Part shown: positions 54,665-63,715 of the stretch, in pieces
How positions within the stretch are numbered: the first letter of the stretch is position 1
Layout: each line of letters opens with the position of its first letter
NCBI RefSeq assembly: GCF_003217325.1
Contig: NZ_QJTI01000007.1
Coordinates: forward strand, 62,001-126,000
Origin: Rhodopseudomonas faecalis
GTDB taxonomy: Bacteria > Pseudomonadota > Alphaproteobacteria > Rhizobiales > Xanthobacteraceae
Length of the DNA stretch: 64,000 nt
Direction of reading: 5' to 3'
Notes under the pieces: generated by a model
Databases searched by the model: none
What the model saw: the letters and a program-made list of their open reading frames with translations, nothing else
What the model was told of the DNA's origin: nothing
Translations under genes and position numbers: made by a program

Positions 54665-55624
54665 ATGACGGCAGCATTCACTTTCCCAGGACAGGGATCG
54701 CAAACCGTGGGGATGGGCAAGGCGCTGGCCGATGCCTTTCCGGTCGCGAAGGCGGTGTTCGACGAGGTCGACGCGGCGCTTGGCGAAAAGCTCACCCAGG
54801 TGATCTGGGAAGGGCCGGCCGAGACGCTGCAGCTGACCGAGAACGCCCAGCCGGCGCTGATGGCGGTGTCGCTGGCGACGCTGCGCGTGCTGGAGACCGA
54901 AGCCGGCTTTGACGTGGGTCGCGATGCCGCGTTCGTCGCCGGCCATTCGCTCGGCGAGTATTCGGCGCTGGCGGCCGCCGGCAGCCTGACGATCAGCGAT
55001 ACCGCGCGGCTGCTGCGCACCCGTGGCCTGGCCATGCAGCGCGCGGTGCCGGTCGGCGTCGGCGCGATGGCGGCGTTGCTGGGCCTCGATTTCGAGGCGG
55101 CGACCGCGGTTGCCGAAGAGGCGGCGCAGGGCGAAGTCTGCCAGGCCGCCAATGACAATGGCGGTGGCCAGGTGGTGGTGTCGGGCGACAAGGCCGCGGT
55201 CGATCGCGCGGTCGAGATCGCCAAGGCCAAGGGCGCCAAGCGCGCCATGCTGCTGCCGGTGTCCGCTCCCTTCCATTGCCGGCTGATGCAGCCCGCCGCC
55301 GATGCGATGGCCAAGGCGCTCGCCGAGGTCACCATCAAGGCGCCCGCGGCGCCGCTGGTCGCCAATGTGCTCGCGTCGCCGGTGACCTCGCCGGAAGAGA
55401 TTCGCCGGCTGCTGGTTGAGCAGGTGACCGGCACGGTGCGCTGGCGCGAGTCGGTGGCCTATATGGCCGGCCAGGGCGTCACGCATTTCTTCGAAATCGG
55501 CGCCGGCAAGGTGCTGAGCGGACTGGTGAAGCGAATCACCGACGGCGCCACCGGCCTTCCGGTCGGCGCGCCGGGCGATATCGCGGCGGCCAAGGACGCG
55601 CTCGCCGCGGCCAAATCCGCGTAG
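54665..55624 (+). CDS. fabD: Malonyl-CoA:ACP transacylase
   Basis: 319 residues. It loads malonyl groups onto ACP. FTFPGQGSQTVGMGKALADAFP starts the protein, the active Ser is in VAGHSLGEYSALAAAGSL near residue 94, and the second catalytic His is in LPVSAPFHCRLMQPA near 203. The C-terminal GAGKVLSGLVKRI closes the domain. The ATG at 54665 begins MTAAFTFPGQGSQ; an upstream start adds unconserved residues. First gene of the fatty-acid cluster. Confidence 0.95.
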   Translation: MTAAFTFPGQGSQTVGMGKALADAFPVAKAVFDEVDAALGEKLTQVIWEGPAETLQLTENAQPALMAVSLATLRVLETEAGFDVGRDAAFVAGHSLGEYSALAAAGSLTISDTARLLRTRGLAMQRAVPVGVGAMAALLGLDFEAATAVAEEAAQGEVCQAANDNGGGQVVVSGDKAAVDRAVEIAKAKGAKRAMLLPVSAPFHCRLMQPAADAMAKALAEVTIKAPAAPLVANVLASPVTSPEEIRRLLVEQVTGTVRWRESVAYMAGQGVTHFFEIGAGKVLSGLVKRITDGATGLPVGAPGDIAAAKDALAAAKSA

Positions 55625-55644
55625 CCTCATCAAGGGAGAGACCC

Positions 55645-56382
55645 ATGTTTGATCTGACAGGCCGGACCGCGCTGGTCACCGGCGCGACCGGCGGCATCGG
55701 CGGCGCGATCGCCCAGGCGCTGCACACCCAGGGGGCGACCGTCGCCATCTCCGGCACCCGGCGCGAGGCGCTGGACGCGCTCGCTGCCAAGCTCGGCGAG
55801 CGGGTTCACGTGCTGCCGTGCAACCTCTCCGATGCGGCCGCGGTGGAAGAACTGGTGCCGTCAGCCGAAAAGGCGATGGGCGGGCTCGACATCCTGGTCA
55901 GCAATGCCGGCATCACCCGCGACAACCTGTTCGTGCAATTGCGCGACGAGGATTGGGACGAGGTGATCAAGGTCGATCTGACCGCGACTTTCCGCCTGGC
56001 GCGCGCCGCCACCAAGCTGATGATGCGCAAGCGCTTTGGCCGCATCATCGCCATCACCTCGGTGGTCGGGGTTACCGGCAATCCGGGGCAGGGCAACTAC
56101 ACCGCCGCCAAGGCCGGCCTGATCGGTATGATGAAGACGCTCGGCGCGGAATACGCCAAGCGCAACATCACCGCGAACTGCATTGCGCCGGGCTTCATCG
56201 CCACCCCGATGACCGATGTGCTCAACGACAAGCAGCGTGAAGCGATTCTCGGGAAGGTGCCGGCTGGACGGCTGGGGACGGCCGACGATATCGCCGCTGC
56301 GGCGGTTTATCTCGCGTCCAATGAAGCGGCTTACGTCACCGGCCAGACCATTCACGTCAATGGCGGCATGGCGATGATCTGA
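55645..56382 (+). CDS. fabG: 3-oxoacyl-ACP reductase
   Basis: 245 residues. NADPH-dependent SDR that reduces beta-ketoacyl-ACP. TGATGGIGGAIAQALH near residue 13 (cofactor), SNAGITRDNLFVQL near 87, the catalytic GQGNYTAAKAGLIGMMKTL near 150 (Tyr-x3-Lys intact), and PGFIATPMTD near 184 are all present, ending with VNGGMAMI. It lies 20 bp after fabD. Confidence 0.95.
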   Translation: MFDLTGRTALVTGATGGIGGAIAQALHTQGATVAISGTRREALDALAAKLGERVHVLPCNLSDAAAVEELVPSAEKAMGGLDILVSNAGITRDNLFVQLRDEDWDEVIKVDLTATFRLARAATKLMMRKRFGRIIAITSVVGVTGNPGQGNYTAAKAGLIGMMKTLGAEYAKRNITANCIAPGFIATPMTDVLNDKQREAILGKVPAGRLGTADDIAAAAVYLASNEAAYVTGQTIHVNGGMAMI

Positions 56383-56487
56383 CAACTGCAGCCGCTCCCG
56401 ACCTATCCCCATCGGTCGGGAACGGCTTGTAGTCAAGGCATCCGAAGTATGGTAACCGAACCACGTTTGGATGGGCGAAGAACGCCA

Positions 56488-56514
56488 TTGCAGGGGAGCA
56501 AAACCCTGTATATT
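56488..56514 (+). promoter_or_regulatory. Weak candidate acpP promoter
   Basis: TTGCAG (56488-56493) and TATATT (56509-56514) are spaced by 15 bp, shorter than ideal. A small inverted repeat (AGGGGAGCAAAACCCT) lies between them. It would give a leader of about 150 nt before acpP. Confidence 0.3.
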
Positions 56515-56671
56515 GGCGAGACTGAGCTTTGACCTTCTTCCAGGCTCAGCCCTGGGGGATGGGGACAAATCAAGACACTGCGCGATTGCGACGGGAACTT
56601 AACGAGTTAACGCACCACGATGGCTCGTCTCCTAGCGGTCGGGTCCAATGGAACAGCACGAGGTTTAGACA

Positions 56672-56911
56672 ATGAGTGAGATTGGCGAGCGGGTTAAGAA
56701 GATCGTGGTGGAGCACCTAGGTGTTGAGCCCGAGAAAGTTGTCGATGGCGCCAGCTTTATTGACGACCTCGGTGCGGACAGCCTGGACACGGTCGAGCTC
56801 GTGATGGCCTTCGAAGAAGAATTCGGCTGCGAGATTCCCGACGACGCTGCTGAGACGATTCTGACGGTCGGCGACGCCGTCAAATTCCTTGAGAAGAACG
56901 CGAAGAGCTAA
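56672..56911 (+). CDS. acpP: Acyl carrier protein
   Basis: 79 residues, acidic helical bundle. Ser37 in [22 protein letters not shown] carries the phosphopantetheine. The start is [16 protein letters not shown]. It is 289 bp after fabG, enough for its own promoter, which fits its high expression. A hairpin after it may limit read-through into fabF. Confidence 0.97.
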   Translation: MSEIGERVKKIVVEHLGVEPEKVVDGASFIDDLGADSLDTVELVMAFEEEFGCEIPDDAAETILTVGDAVKFLEKNAKS

Positions 56912-56931
56912 CGCCCTAACGCTGCATTATT

Positions 56932-56970
56932 GAAGCCGGACGGGCCGCGGCAGCGCGGTCCACCGGCTTC
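56932..56970 (+). terminator. Hairpin between acpP and fabF
   Basis: GAAGCCGG (56932-56939) pairs with CCGGCTTC (56963-56970), with a GC-rich internal part (CGGGCCGCGGCAGCGCGGTCC). It is followed by TTGC, a poor T run. It fits a partial terminator that lets some transcripts reach fabF. Confidence 0.5.
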
Positions 56971-56977
56971 TTGCTAT

Positions 56978-57011
56978 GCTGCGGAAGTTGATACGCTGCG
57001 GAAGTTGATAC
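56978..57011. repeat. 17-bp perfect tandem duplication before fabF
   Basis: GCTGCGGAAGTTGATAC occurs twice in direct succession (56978-56994 and 56995-57011), ending 11 bp before the fabF ATG at 57023. No mismatch, so it may be recent. It adds 17 bp to the fabF leader. Confidence 0.9.
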
Positions 57012-57022
57012 AGAGGCTGAAT

Positions 57023-58288
57023 ATGAGGCGGGTAGTCGTCACGGGCCTTGGCATGGTCACGCCACTCGGCTGTGGCGTCGATACGACTTGGCAGCGCGTT
57101 CTGAACGGGCAGAGCGGTGCGCGACAGATCGATACGTTCGACGTGTCGGATCTGAGCAGCCGCATTGCTTGCATAGTGCCGCGCGGCGATGGCAGCGACG
57201 GCACTTTCAACGCTGACCAGTGGATGGAGCCCAAAGACCAGCGCAAGGTCGATGATTTCATCATCTTTGCGATGTGTGCCGCGCGCCAGGCTTTGGACGA
57301 TGCGGGCTGGCATCCAAGTACCGAAGAGGAGCGCTGCGCCAGCGGCGTGATGATCGGCTCCGGTATCGGCGGCCTGTCCGGCATCGCTGATGCCGCAGTG
57401 CTGGTGAAGGAGCGCGGTCCGCGGCGGCTGTCGCCGTTCTTCATCCCCGGACGGCTGATCAATCTGGCCTCCGGCTACGTTTCCATTGAGCACGGTCTCA
57501 AGGGACCGAATCACTCCGCGGTCACCGCCTGTTCGACCGGCGCGCACGCCATCGGCGACGCCAGCCGGCTGATCGCGCTCGGCGATGCCGACGTGATGGT
57601 GGCCGGCGGTACCGAATCGCCGATCAGCCGACTTGGCATGGCCGGCTTCTGCGCCATGCGCGCGCTGTCGACCGCCTTCAACGACACCCCGGAAAAAGCC
57701 TCGCGGCCCTATGACCGCGATCGCGACGGTTTTGTGATGGGTGAGGGCGCCGGCGTCGTGGTGCTCGAAGAATACGAGCACGCCAAGCGCCGCGGCGCGC
57801 GGATCTATGCCGAAGTGATCGGCTATGGTCTGTCGGGCGACGCGTACCACATCTCCGCTCCGTCCTCGGACGGCGACGGCGCCTATCGCTGCATGACTTC
57901 GGCGATGAAGCGCGCCGGCATTGCGGCGTCCGACCTCGACTACATCAACGCCCACGGCACTTCGACGCCGCTCGGCGATGAGATCGAGCTTGGTGCGGCG
58001 CAGCGCCTGCTCGGCGATGCGGCGTCGCGGGTCTCGATGTCGTCCACCAAATCCTGCACCGGCCATCTGCTCGGTGCCGCTGGTGCGATCGAGGCGATTT
58101 TCTGCGTGTTGGCGATTCGCGACAATGTTGCGCCGCCCACCATCAATCTCGACAATCCGTCGGTCGACAGCCCGATCGATCTGGTGCCGCACAAAGCGCG
58201 GCAGCGGCAGATCAATGTGGCGCTGTCGAACTCGTTCGGGTTTGGCGGCACCAACGCATCGGTGATCGTTCGTCGTCTAACCGATTGA
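57023..58288 (+). CDS. fabF: 3-oxoacyl-ACP synthase II
   Basis: 421 residues. Condensing enzyme extending acyl chains. MRRVVVTGLGMVTPLG start, the catalytic Cys in HSAVTACSTGAHAIG near residue 170, His in YINAHGTSTPLGD near 310, Lys in KSCTGHLLGAAGA near 342 with the second His, and GFGGTNASVI near 410. All catalytic residues are intact. The start is ATG 57023; a TTG-initiated extension upstream would run through the duplication and is unlikely. Confidence 0.96.
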   Translation: MRRVVVTGLGMVTPLGCGVDTTWQRVLNGQSGARQIDTFDVSDLSSRIACIVPRGDGSDGTFNADQWMEPKDQRKVDDFIIFAMCAARQALDDAGWHPSTEEERCASGVMIGSGIGGLSGIADAAVLVKERGPRRLSPFFIPGRLINLASGYVSIEHGLKGPNHSAVTACSTGAHAIGDASRLIALGDADVMVAGGTESPISRLGMAGFCAMRALSTAFNDTPEKASRPYDRDRDGFVMGEGAGVVVLEEYEHAKRRGARIYAEVIGYGLSGDAYHISAPSSDGDGAYRCMTSAMKRAGIAASDLDYINAHGTSTPLGDEIELGAAQRLLGDAASRVSMSSTKSCTGHLLGAAGAIEAIFCVLAIRDNVAPPTINLDNPSVDSPIDLVPHKARQRQINVALSNSFGFGGTNASVIVRRLTD

Positions 58289-58455
58289 CGTCGGATGGTG
58301 TATGGCTTCACCCTATTCGCTGCACACCGGGTCCCGTGGGCGGCTTGACTTGCGTGGGCAGCAAGGTCTGACTCCGCTGTGAGTGTCTGGCACACACAGC
58401 GATGTCCGATGTTCCACGCCGGCCCAGTTGAACCGACAGGATTCGAGTTGCATCG

Positions 58456-59724
58456 ATGAGTGAACGGCCGCCCATCTCACCGAAAAGTCCGCGTGCTGCG
58501 CTGGAGCCGGAACAGGTTCCGCCGCCGCCGAAACGTTCCGATCGCGCGCGCAATCCGCTGGTGGTGGTTGGCAATGCCATCATCACCGGGCTGCTGGTGC
58601 TGATGATCAGTGCGGGCGGCCTGTACGTGTACGGCAAGCAGAAGATCGAAGCGCCCGGGCCGCTTGCGGAAGACAAGATCGTCAACATTCCACAGCGCGC
58701 CGGCATCACCGATATTTCCGACATTCTGCGGCGCGAGGGCGTCACCGAAGCTAATCGCTGGATGTTTCTCGGCAGCGTGATCGCGCTCAAGGCGCGCGGC
58801 GAGCTGAAGCCGGGCGAGTATAATTTTCAGAAGAACGCCAGTCTGCGCGACGTGATCGGCACCATTGTCGAAGGCAAGGTGGTGCAGCATTCGGTGACGA
58901 TTCCCGAAGGCCTGACGTCGGAACAGATTATCGTGCGGCTGATGGACAACGACATCTTCACCGGTGCGGTCCGTGAAGTTCCGCGCGAAGGAACCCTGCT
59001 GCCGGAGACTTACAAGTTTCCGCGCGGGGCCAGCCGCGAGCAGGTGATTCAGCGCATGCAGCAGGCGCAAAAGCGCGTGCTCAACGAGATCTGGGAACGG
59101 CGCAATCCCGACGTGCCGCTCAAAACGCCCGAGCAATTGGTGACGCTGGCCTCGATCGTCGAGAAAGAGACCGGCAAGCCCGACGAGCGCAGCCGCGTCG
59201 CCGCGGTCTATGTCAATCGCCTGCGGCAGAAGATGAAGCTGCAATCCGATCCGACCATCATCTATGGCCTGGTTGGCGGCAAGGGCACTTTGGGGCGGCC
59301 GATCAAGCGCAGCGAGATCACCCAGCCGTCGCCTTACAACACCTATGTGGTCGAAGGGCTGCCGCCCGGGCCGATCGCCAATCCGGGACGGGCTTCGCTG
59401 GAAGCCGCCGCCAATCCGGCGCGCACCCGCGATCTGTTCTTCGTTGCCGATGGCACCGGCGGCCACGTGTTCACCGAGACCTACGACCTGCACCAGAAGA
59501 ACGTCGCCAAGCTGCGCGCGCTGGAACGGCAGATTCAGAACGACACGGTCGAGCCTCCGGAAGAACCGGCCGTGAGCGTGCCGAGCACGGTCAGCACGCC
59601 GCCGGCTGCCCAGGCCGATCCGGCCGCAGCGCCGCCGACCGCGCAGAAGCGGCAGCCGCGTCCCCAGGCCGCGAAGCGCACCGCGCAGCCGCCCGCCGCC
59701 ACGCCGGTGCCCACCGAGCAATAG
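58456..59724 (+). CDS. mltG: Endolytic transglycosylase MltG (YceG-like)
   Basis: 422 residues. It cuts nascent glycan strands at the inner membrane. A Pro-rich cytosolic start is followed by one membrane span (VVGNAIITGLLVLMISAGGLYVYG, about 36-60), a LysM-like domain (GITDISDILRREGV and neighbours), and the catalytic domain with Glu in TLASIVEKETGKPDERS near residue 235 and later LQSDPTIIYG, GLPPGPIANPGRASLEAA. A Pro/Ala/Gln tail of about 60 residues ends it. It follows fabF by 167 bp. Confidence 0.93.
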   Translation: MSERPPISPKSPRAALEPEQVPPPPKRSDRARNPLVVVGNAIITGLLVLMISAGGLYVYGKQKIEAPGPLAEDKIVNIPQRAGITDISDILRREGVTEANRWMFLGSVIALKARGELKPGEYNFQKNASLRDVIGTIVEGKVVQHSVTIPEGLTSEQIIVRLMDNDIFTGAVREVPREGTLLPETYKFPRGASREQVIQRMQQAQKRVLNEIWERRNPDVPLKTPEQLVTLASIVEKETGKPDERSRVAAVYVNRLRQKMKLQSDPTIIYGLVGGKGTLGRPIKRSEITQPSPYNTYVVEGLPPGPIANPGRASLEAAANPARTRDLFFVADGTGGHVFTETYDLHQKNVAKLRALERQIQNDTVEPPEEPAVSVPSTVSTPPAAQADPAAAPPTAQKRQPRPQAAKRTAQPPAATPVPTEQ

Positions 59725-59817
59725 CCGGAAATCGGTTCCCACGATCCCGGCAGCGGCGTAAGGTCCCGCGCGCGAGACTGCGAGTCCGCGCGCGTAATTC
59801 ATGGAGAGTTGTTGGCG

Positions 59818-60705
59818 ATGTCGTTGTCGAGCATGACTGGGTTTGCCCGAAGCCATGGCACCAGTGGGCCGTACGTGTTCGAGTGGGAACTGAAATCCGT
59901 CAACGCCAAGGGTCTCGACCTGCGGCTGCGCTTGCCGTCGGGCTGGGATGAAGTCGAGCAGCTGGTGCGCAAGCGCGCCGCTGACGTGCTGTCGCGCGGC
60001 ACCGTGTACGCCAATCTCAGCATCAACCGCGCCCACGCCCAGACCACGGTCAAGGTCAACGAGGACGTGCTCTCCGCGGTGGTCAAGGTTGCCACTGAAC
60101 TGTCGGGCCGGATCGATGCCGCCGCGCCGCGCATCGATGGTCTGCTCGCGATCAAGGGCGTGATCGAAGTGGCTGATCCTGATCGCGACGAGGCGGAAGA
60201 CGCCGCGGCGCGCAAGGCGGTGGAAGCCAGTTTCACCAAGGCGCTCACCAGCCTGATCGAGATGCGCAAGCGCGAGGGCGAAACGCTGCGCACCATTTTG
60301 CTGCAGCGGCTTGATGAAATCGAAGCGCTGGCCAAGCGCGCCGAGGAAGCGCCCGGCCGCAAGCCCGAGGCGATTCGCGCCCGGCTGGCCGAGCAAGTCG
60401 CGGCGTTGCTGGAAACCTCCGATCGCTTCGATCCCGATCGTCTTGCGCAGGAAGCGCTGATGATCGCGACCAAGGCCGATATCCGCGAAGAACTCGACCG
60501 GATCGCGTCGCATGTGTCGCAGGCGCGCGCCATGCTGAAGGCAGGCGGTGCGGTCGGTCGCCGTCTCGATTTTCTGGCGCAGGAGTTCAACCGCGAGGTC
60601 AATACCTGCTGCTCGAAATCCAATGACGTCGAACTGACCAACACCGCGCTTGAGATGAAGAACGCGGTCGAGCAGTTCCGCGAACAGGTTCAGAACTTGG
60701 AGTGA
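59818..60705 (+). CDS. yicC: YicC family endoribonuclease
   Basis: 295 residues. YicC/YloC proteins are now known as single-strand endoribonucleases linked to small-RNA decay and stress. MSLSSMTGFARS, then WELKSVNAKGLDLRLRLPSG, GTVYANLSI, LDEIEALAKRAEE, the conserved DIREELDRIASHVSQARAMLKAGGAVGRRLDFLAQEFNREVNTCCSKSND near residue 225-275 and a helical end are all typical. The ATG at 59818 has GGAGAG about 9 nt upstream. gmk starts 2 bp later. Confidence 0.94.
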   Translation: MSLSSMTGFARSHGTSGPYVFEWELKSVNAKGLDLRLRLPSGWDEVEQLVRKRAADVLSRGTVYANLSINRAHAQTTVKVNEDVLSAVVKVATELSGRIDAAAPRIDGLLAIKGVIEVADPDRDEAEDAAARKAVEASFTKALTSLIEMRKREGETLRTILLQRLDEIEALAKRAEEAPGRKPEAIRARLAEQVAALLETSDRFDPDRLAQEALMIATKADIREELDRIASHVSQARAMLKAGGAVGRRLDFLAQEFNREVNTCCSKSNDVELTNTALEMKNAVEQFREQVQNLE

Positions 60706-60707
60706 GC

Positions 60708-61367
60708 ATGACCAAGGCCATGCACAATCCCAACGGCGTGGAGCGGCGCGGACTGATGTTCGTGCTGTCGTCGCCGTCCGGCGCCGGCAAGACCACGCTG
60801 TCGCGAATGCTGGTCTCCGAAACCCCGGAATTGGAAATGTCGGTGTCGGCCACCACGCGGCCGATGCGGCCGGGCGAGATCGAAGGGCGCGATTACTACT
60901 TCGTCGATCGTTCGAAATTCGACGCCATGATCGCGGCCGACGAATTTCTGGAATGGGCCAATGTGTTCGACAACCGCTACGGCACCCCGCGCGCCGCGGT
61001 GGAGACCGCGCTCGCGGCCGGACGCGACGTGCTGTTCGATATCGATTGGCAGGGCACCCAGCAGCTGCGCAGCCGTGCGCCGAACGATGTCGTCAGCGTG
61101 TTCATTCTGCCGCCGTCAGTGCAGGCGCTCGAACACCGTCTGCACACCCGGGCGCAGGATTCCGACGAGGTGATCCGCGGCCGGATGCGCAAAGCCGGCG
61201 ATGAGATGAGCCGGTTCGATGCCTATGACTACATCGTGGTCAACGACAATATCGGCATGGCCTTCGAGTCGGTGCGTGCCATCCTGCGCGCCGAGCAGCT
61301 CAAGCGTGCGCGTCAGGTCGGCCTTGATGCGTTTGTGCAGCGCATGCGGCTGGAACTCGAGCGCTGA
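60708..61367 (+). CDS. gmk: Guanylate kinase
   Basis: 219 residues. GMP to GDP with ATP. P-loop FVLSSPSGAGKTTLSRML near residue 18, TTRPMRPGEIEGRDYYFVD near 48, DIDWQGTQQLR near 105, and helical end. The ATG at 60708 follows GGAG by 5 nt; the GTG at 60702 overlaps that site and is less likely. Paired with yicC as in many Proteobacteria. A family B repeat lies downstream. Confidence 0.95.
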   Translation: MTKAMHNPNGVERRGLMFVLSSPSGAGKTTLSRMLVSETPELEMSVSATTRPMRPGEIEGRDYYFVDRSKFDAMIAADEFLEWANVFDNRYGTPRAAVETALAAGRDVLFDIDWQGTQQLRSRAPNDVVSVFILPPSVQALEHRLHTRAQDSDEVIRGRMRKAGDEMSRFDAYDYIVVNDNIGMAFESVRAILRAEQLKRARQVGLDAFVQRMRLELER

Positions 61368-61391
61368 GATTGAACAAGCGATACTAGTACC

Positions 61392-61520
61392 ATCGGTCGT
61401 ATCAGTGACCGTCATACCCGCGCTTGTCGCGGGTATCCACGTCTTCAAAGCATAGCAAGCTCAAAGACGTGGATGGCCGGGACGAGCCCGGCCATGACAT
61501 GCGGATGGGTTGGTATCAAT
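61392..61520. repeat. Dispersed intergenic repeat, family B, copy 2
   Basis: Second copy of the unit at 37080-37203, with both internal hairpins kept (CCCGCG-cttgt-CGCGGG; GGCCGGGACGAGCCCGGCC). It lies between gmk and the minus-strand gene at 61532, again a convergent pair. Confidence 0.82.
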
Positions 61521-61531
61521 TTCCGTTGGTA

Positions 61532-62476
61532 TTAAGCGATGCGGCGCGCTGCGAGCTGAGCGAGTAATTGCTCGGCGGCTTGGCTCGCGCGCTCGGACTG
61601 CGCCCGTTCCTGGGCGACGCGCAGCCAGTTCGGCGGCTGCGGTCGCGATTGATTCAAGGACGGAGCGGGCTGCGGCCGGGTTGGTGCGGCAGCCGCAGGC
61701 GCGGTGGGCGGCGTCCACGGCGCCGCTGACAGCGGCGGCATGTCGACCGATGTCATGTCGATCGGTGCCATATCGATCGGCGCGAAGGCCGGGGCGGTGT
61801 CGGCTTCGGTGCGCAGCACACGACGCGACCGGCCAAAACGCATCAGCAATTTCATGATCGCGGCGGCGAGGCCGAGCGCGGTCACGATGCCGGCCATCAG
61901 CATCCAATTGCGATCATATTCGGGATTGCCGTTTTCCGGCGGTAGCGACGCGGCTGCGGGCGTGCTGCTGGGCGCGGGCACGGGTTCCATTGCGACCGGC
62001 GCCGGATGGTCCTGCGGCGAGGTGGCGTCCGACCAGCGCGAGGCCAGCGACCAATGCGGATTGGCCGCTGCGGCCGGTTCGCTATCGGTGGTCGGCGCGG
62101 GCGTTGCTGCGGCTGTGCTGTGTTCGCTCTGTTCGGGCGCCGGCCACACCGCATCGGGCGCCGGATCGGACGGTTCCGCGATCAGTTCCGCCCTTGCATC
62201 GGCCAGCGACGGCGCCGGCTTGTGCTCGCCGTCGGACGCTGAATTCTGGGCGACCGGAGCCGCGCTGCCGCCCCGTTTGTCGCCGAGATACCAGCACTGC
62301 CGCTTGCTGCCGCGCTCCACCCGGTAGCGCCAGTGCTTGCCGGCCGGCGTCGCGCCGGTGGGCGCGGTGAGACAGGTTTCGGCCTGCGCGGGAACTGGGG
62401 TGATCACGCTCAGCGCCGGTGCGGCGAAGGTGGCGGCGATCATGACGGGCAAAAGTTTCGCGGCTCGGAAACGCAT
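61532..62476 (-). CDS. Secreted/membrane protein of unknown function with two-Cys motif
   Basis: 314 residues. Signal peptide (about 1-32, cut near AQA-ET), then a short motif ETCLTAPTGATPAGKHW followed by RYRVERGSKRQCWYLGDK, i.e. two Cys and a Trp/Arg-rich strand, then a Pro/Ala-rich stretch, one membrane span (MLMAGIVTALGLAAAIMKLLM, about 193-213) and a Pro-rich tail with a helical end (VAQERAQSERASQAAEQLLAQL). The first part may be a small disulfide-linked periplasmic module and the end a cytosolic coiled coil. I do not recognise a family name, but similar genes occur in Bradyrhizobium-like genomes. Confidence 0.75.
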   Translation of the reverse strand: MRFRAAKLLPVMIAATFAAPALSVITPVPAQAETCLTAPTGATPAGKHWRYRVERGSKRQCWYLGDKRGGSAAPVAQNSASDGEHKPAPSLADARAELIAEPSDPAPDAVWPAPEQSEHSTAAATPAPTTDSEPAAAANPHWSLASRWSDATSPQDHPAPVAMEPVPAPSSTPAAASLPPENGNPEYDRNWMLMAGIVTALGLAAAIMKLLMRFGRSRRVLRTEADTAPAFAPIDMAPIDMTSVDMPPLSAAPWTPPTAPAAAAPTRPQPAPSLNQSRPQPPNWLRVAQERAQSERASQAAEQLLAQLAARRIA

Positions 62477-62637
62477 TCTGCAACTCCGTGACTCGAACGC
62501 AACTTGAACTGCTTTCGAGCCCGGTTGTCGGCGATAAATGGGGTGTCAATGAGCCGCAAATCCGAGCGTCATGGGGCAACATTCAGGCCGCCGCGACGAG
62601 GCGGCGGCCTGTGCTGCTGGCTGTGTGCGGAAAGTTG

Positions 62638-63693
62638 TTAGTTGGTGAGCATCACGCGGCCGACCACGCGGCCGGCGCGTAGTTCATCGATCCATTTCTG
62701 CACGTCGGCCATCGGTTCCTCGCGCATCGGGGTCGGCGCGATCTTGCCAGCGCGCGCCATCGCCATCAGTTCCTTGGCTTCGGCCAGCGTGCAGGTCATG
62801 AAGCCTTCGATCGACATGCGCTTATAGATCCATTGCACCATCGGCAGATTGAAGTTGCCGCCGATCAGGCCGGACACCACGATCTTGCCGCCGCGCGCCA
62901 CGGTGCTGACCGCAAAATTCATCGATTTCTCGGAGCCGGCGAAATCGACAATCGCGTCAAAGCCGCCGAACTCCTTCATGATGCGCTTGGCGACGTCGGG
63001 ATCGGCCGGATCGTAAGCGACGCTGGCGCCGTTGCTGAGCGCGGTCTCGCGCGCCGCGGGATTGATATCAGCGACCGAGATCGGCTGCTGGAACATCGAC
63101 CGTGCCAGCGACAGCCCCATCATGCCGACGCCGCCAAGGCCGATCAGCAGCAGATTGCGCTGCCGCGGCCGGTCCACCAGCCGCTTCAACGCGCCATAGG
63201 CGGTGGCGCCGGAGCACATCAGCGTCGCGGCTTGGTTGATCGGCAGCGGATCGTAATCGAGCAAGTATTTCGCATCGGGCACCAGCACATGGCTGGCAAA
63301 GCCGCCATCGATCGCGACGCCCAGAAAGCGATTGCGGGTGCAGAGATTCTCATCGCCGGCGAGACAGTCGCGGCAGGTGCCGCAGCCGATCCACGGAAAC
63401 ACGGCCTTGCGGGTGCCGATCAGTTCCTTCGGCGCGTCGGGGCCGACCTCATCAACCACGCCGGCGATCTCGTGGCCGAGCGTGAATGGCAGCGTCATGC
63501 CCTTGGTGGTGTCGAGCCGCTTGCCGCCGCCAAGGTCAGCATAGCCGTCCTGAATGTGCAGATCGGAATGACACAGTCCGCAGCGCTCGATCCGGACCAG
63601 CACTTCGCCGCCTTGCGGCTTTGGCGTTTCGATGATGGTTTCGCACAACGGCGCATCGAATTTCACGAGCGATTGCCGACGCATCAGCGCCAT
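62638..63693 (-). CDS. Zinc-dependent alcohol dehydrogenase (MDR family)
   Basis: 351 residues. Catalytic zinc ligands: CGLCHSDLH near residue 37, GHEIAGVVDE near 73 and a later Cys. Structural zinc: GCGTCRDCLAGDENLC near 102-115. NAD(P) site LIGLGGVGMMGLS near 180. Oxidises an alcohol or reduces an aldehyde; the substrate is unknown. The ATG at 63693 (MALMRRQSLVKFDAPL) is preferred over longer frames. rsmA lies upstream with 22 bp, so they may share a transcript. Confidence 0.92.
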   Translation of the reverse strand: MALMRRQSLVKFDAPLCETIIETPKPQGGEVLVRIERCGLCHSDLHIQDGYADLGGGKRLDTTKGMTLPFTLGHEIAGVVDEVGPDAPKELIGTRKAVFPWIGCGTCRDCLAGDENLCTRNRFLGVAIDGGFASHVLVPDAKYLLDYDPLPINQAATLMCSGATAYGALKRLVDRPRQRNLLLIGLGGVGMMGLSLARSMFQQPISVADINPAARETALSNGASVAYDPADPDVAKRIMKEFGGFDAIVDFAGSEKSMNFAVSTVARGGKIVVSGLIGGNFNLPMVQWIYKRMSIEGFMTCTLAEAKELMAMARAGKIAPTPMREEPMADVQKWIDELRAGRVVGRVMLTN

Positions 63694-63715
63694 GTGGTGT
63701 CCTCCCTGACGGCGG

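Noticed and set aside
58477-60513. A 678-codon open frame on the minus strand opposite mltG and yicC
   Set aside because: Antisense shadow of two recognised genes with normal motifs; no ribosome site and no recognisable domain.
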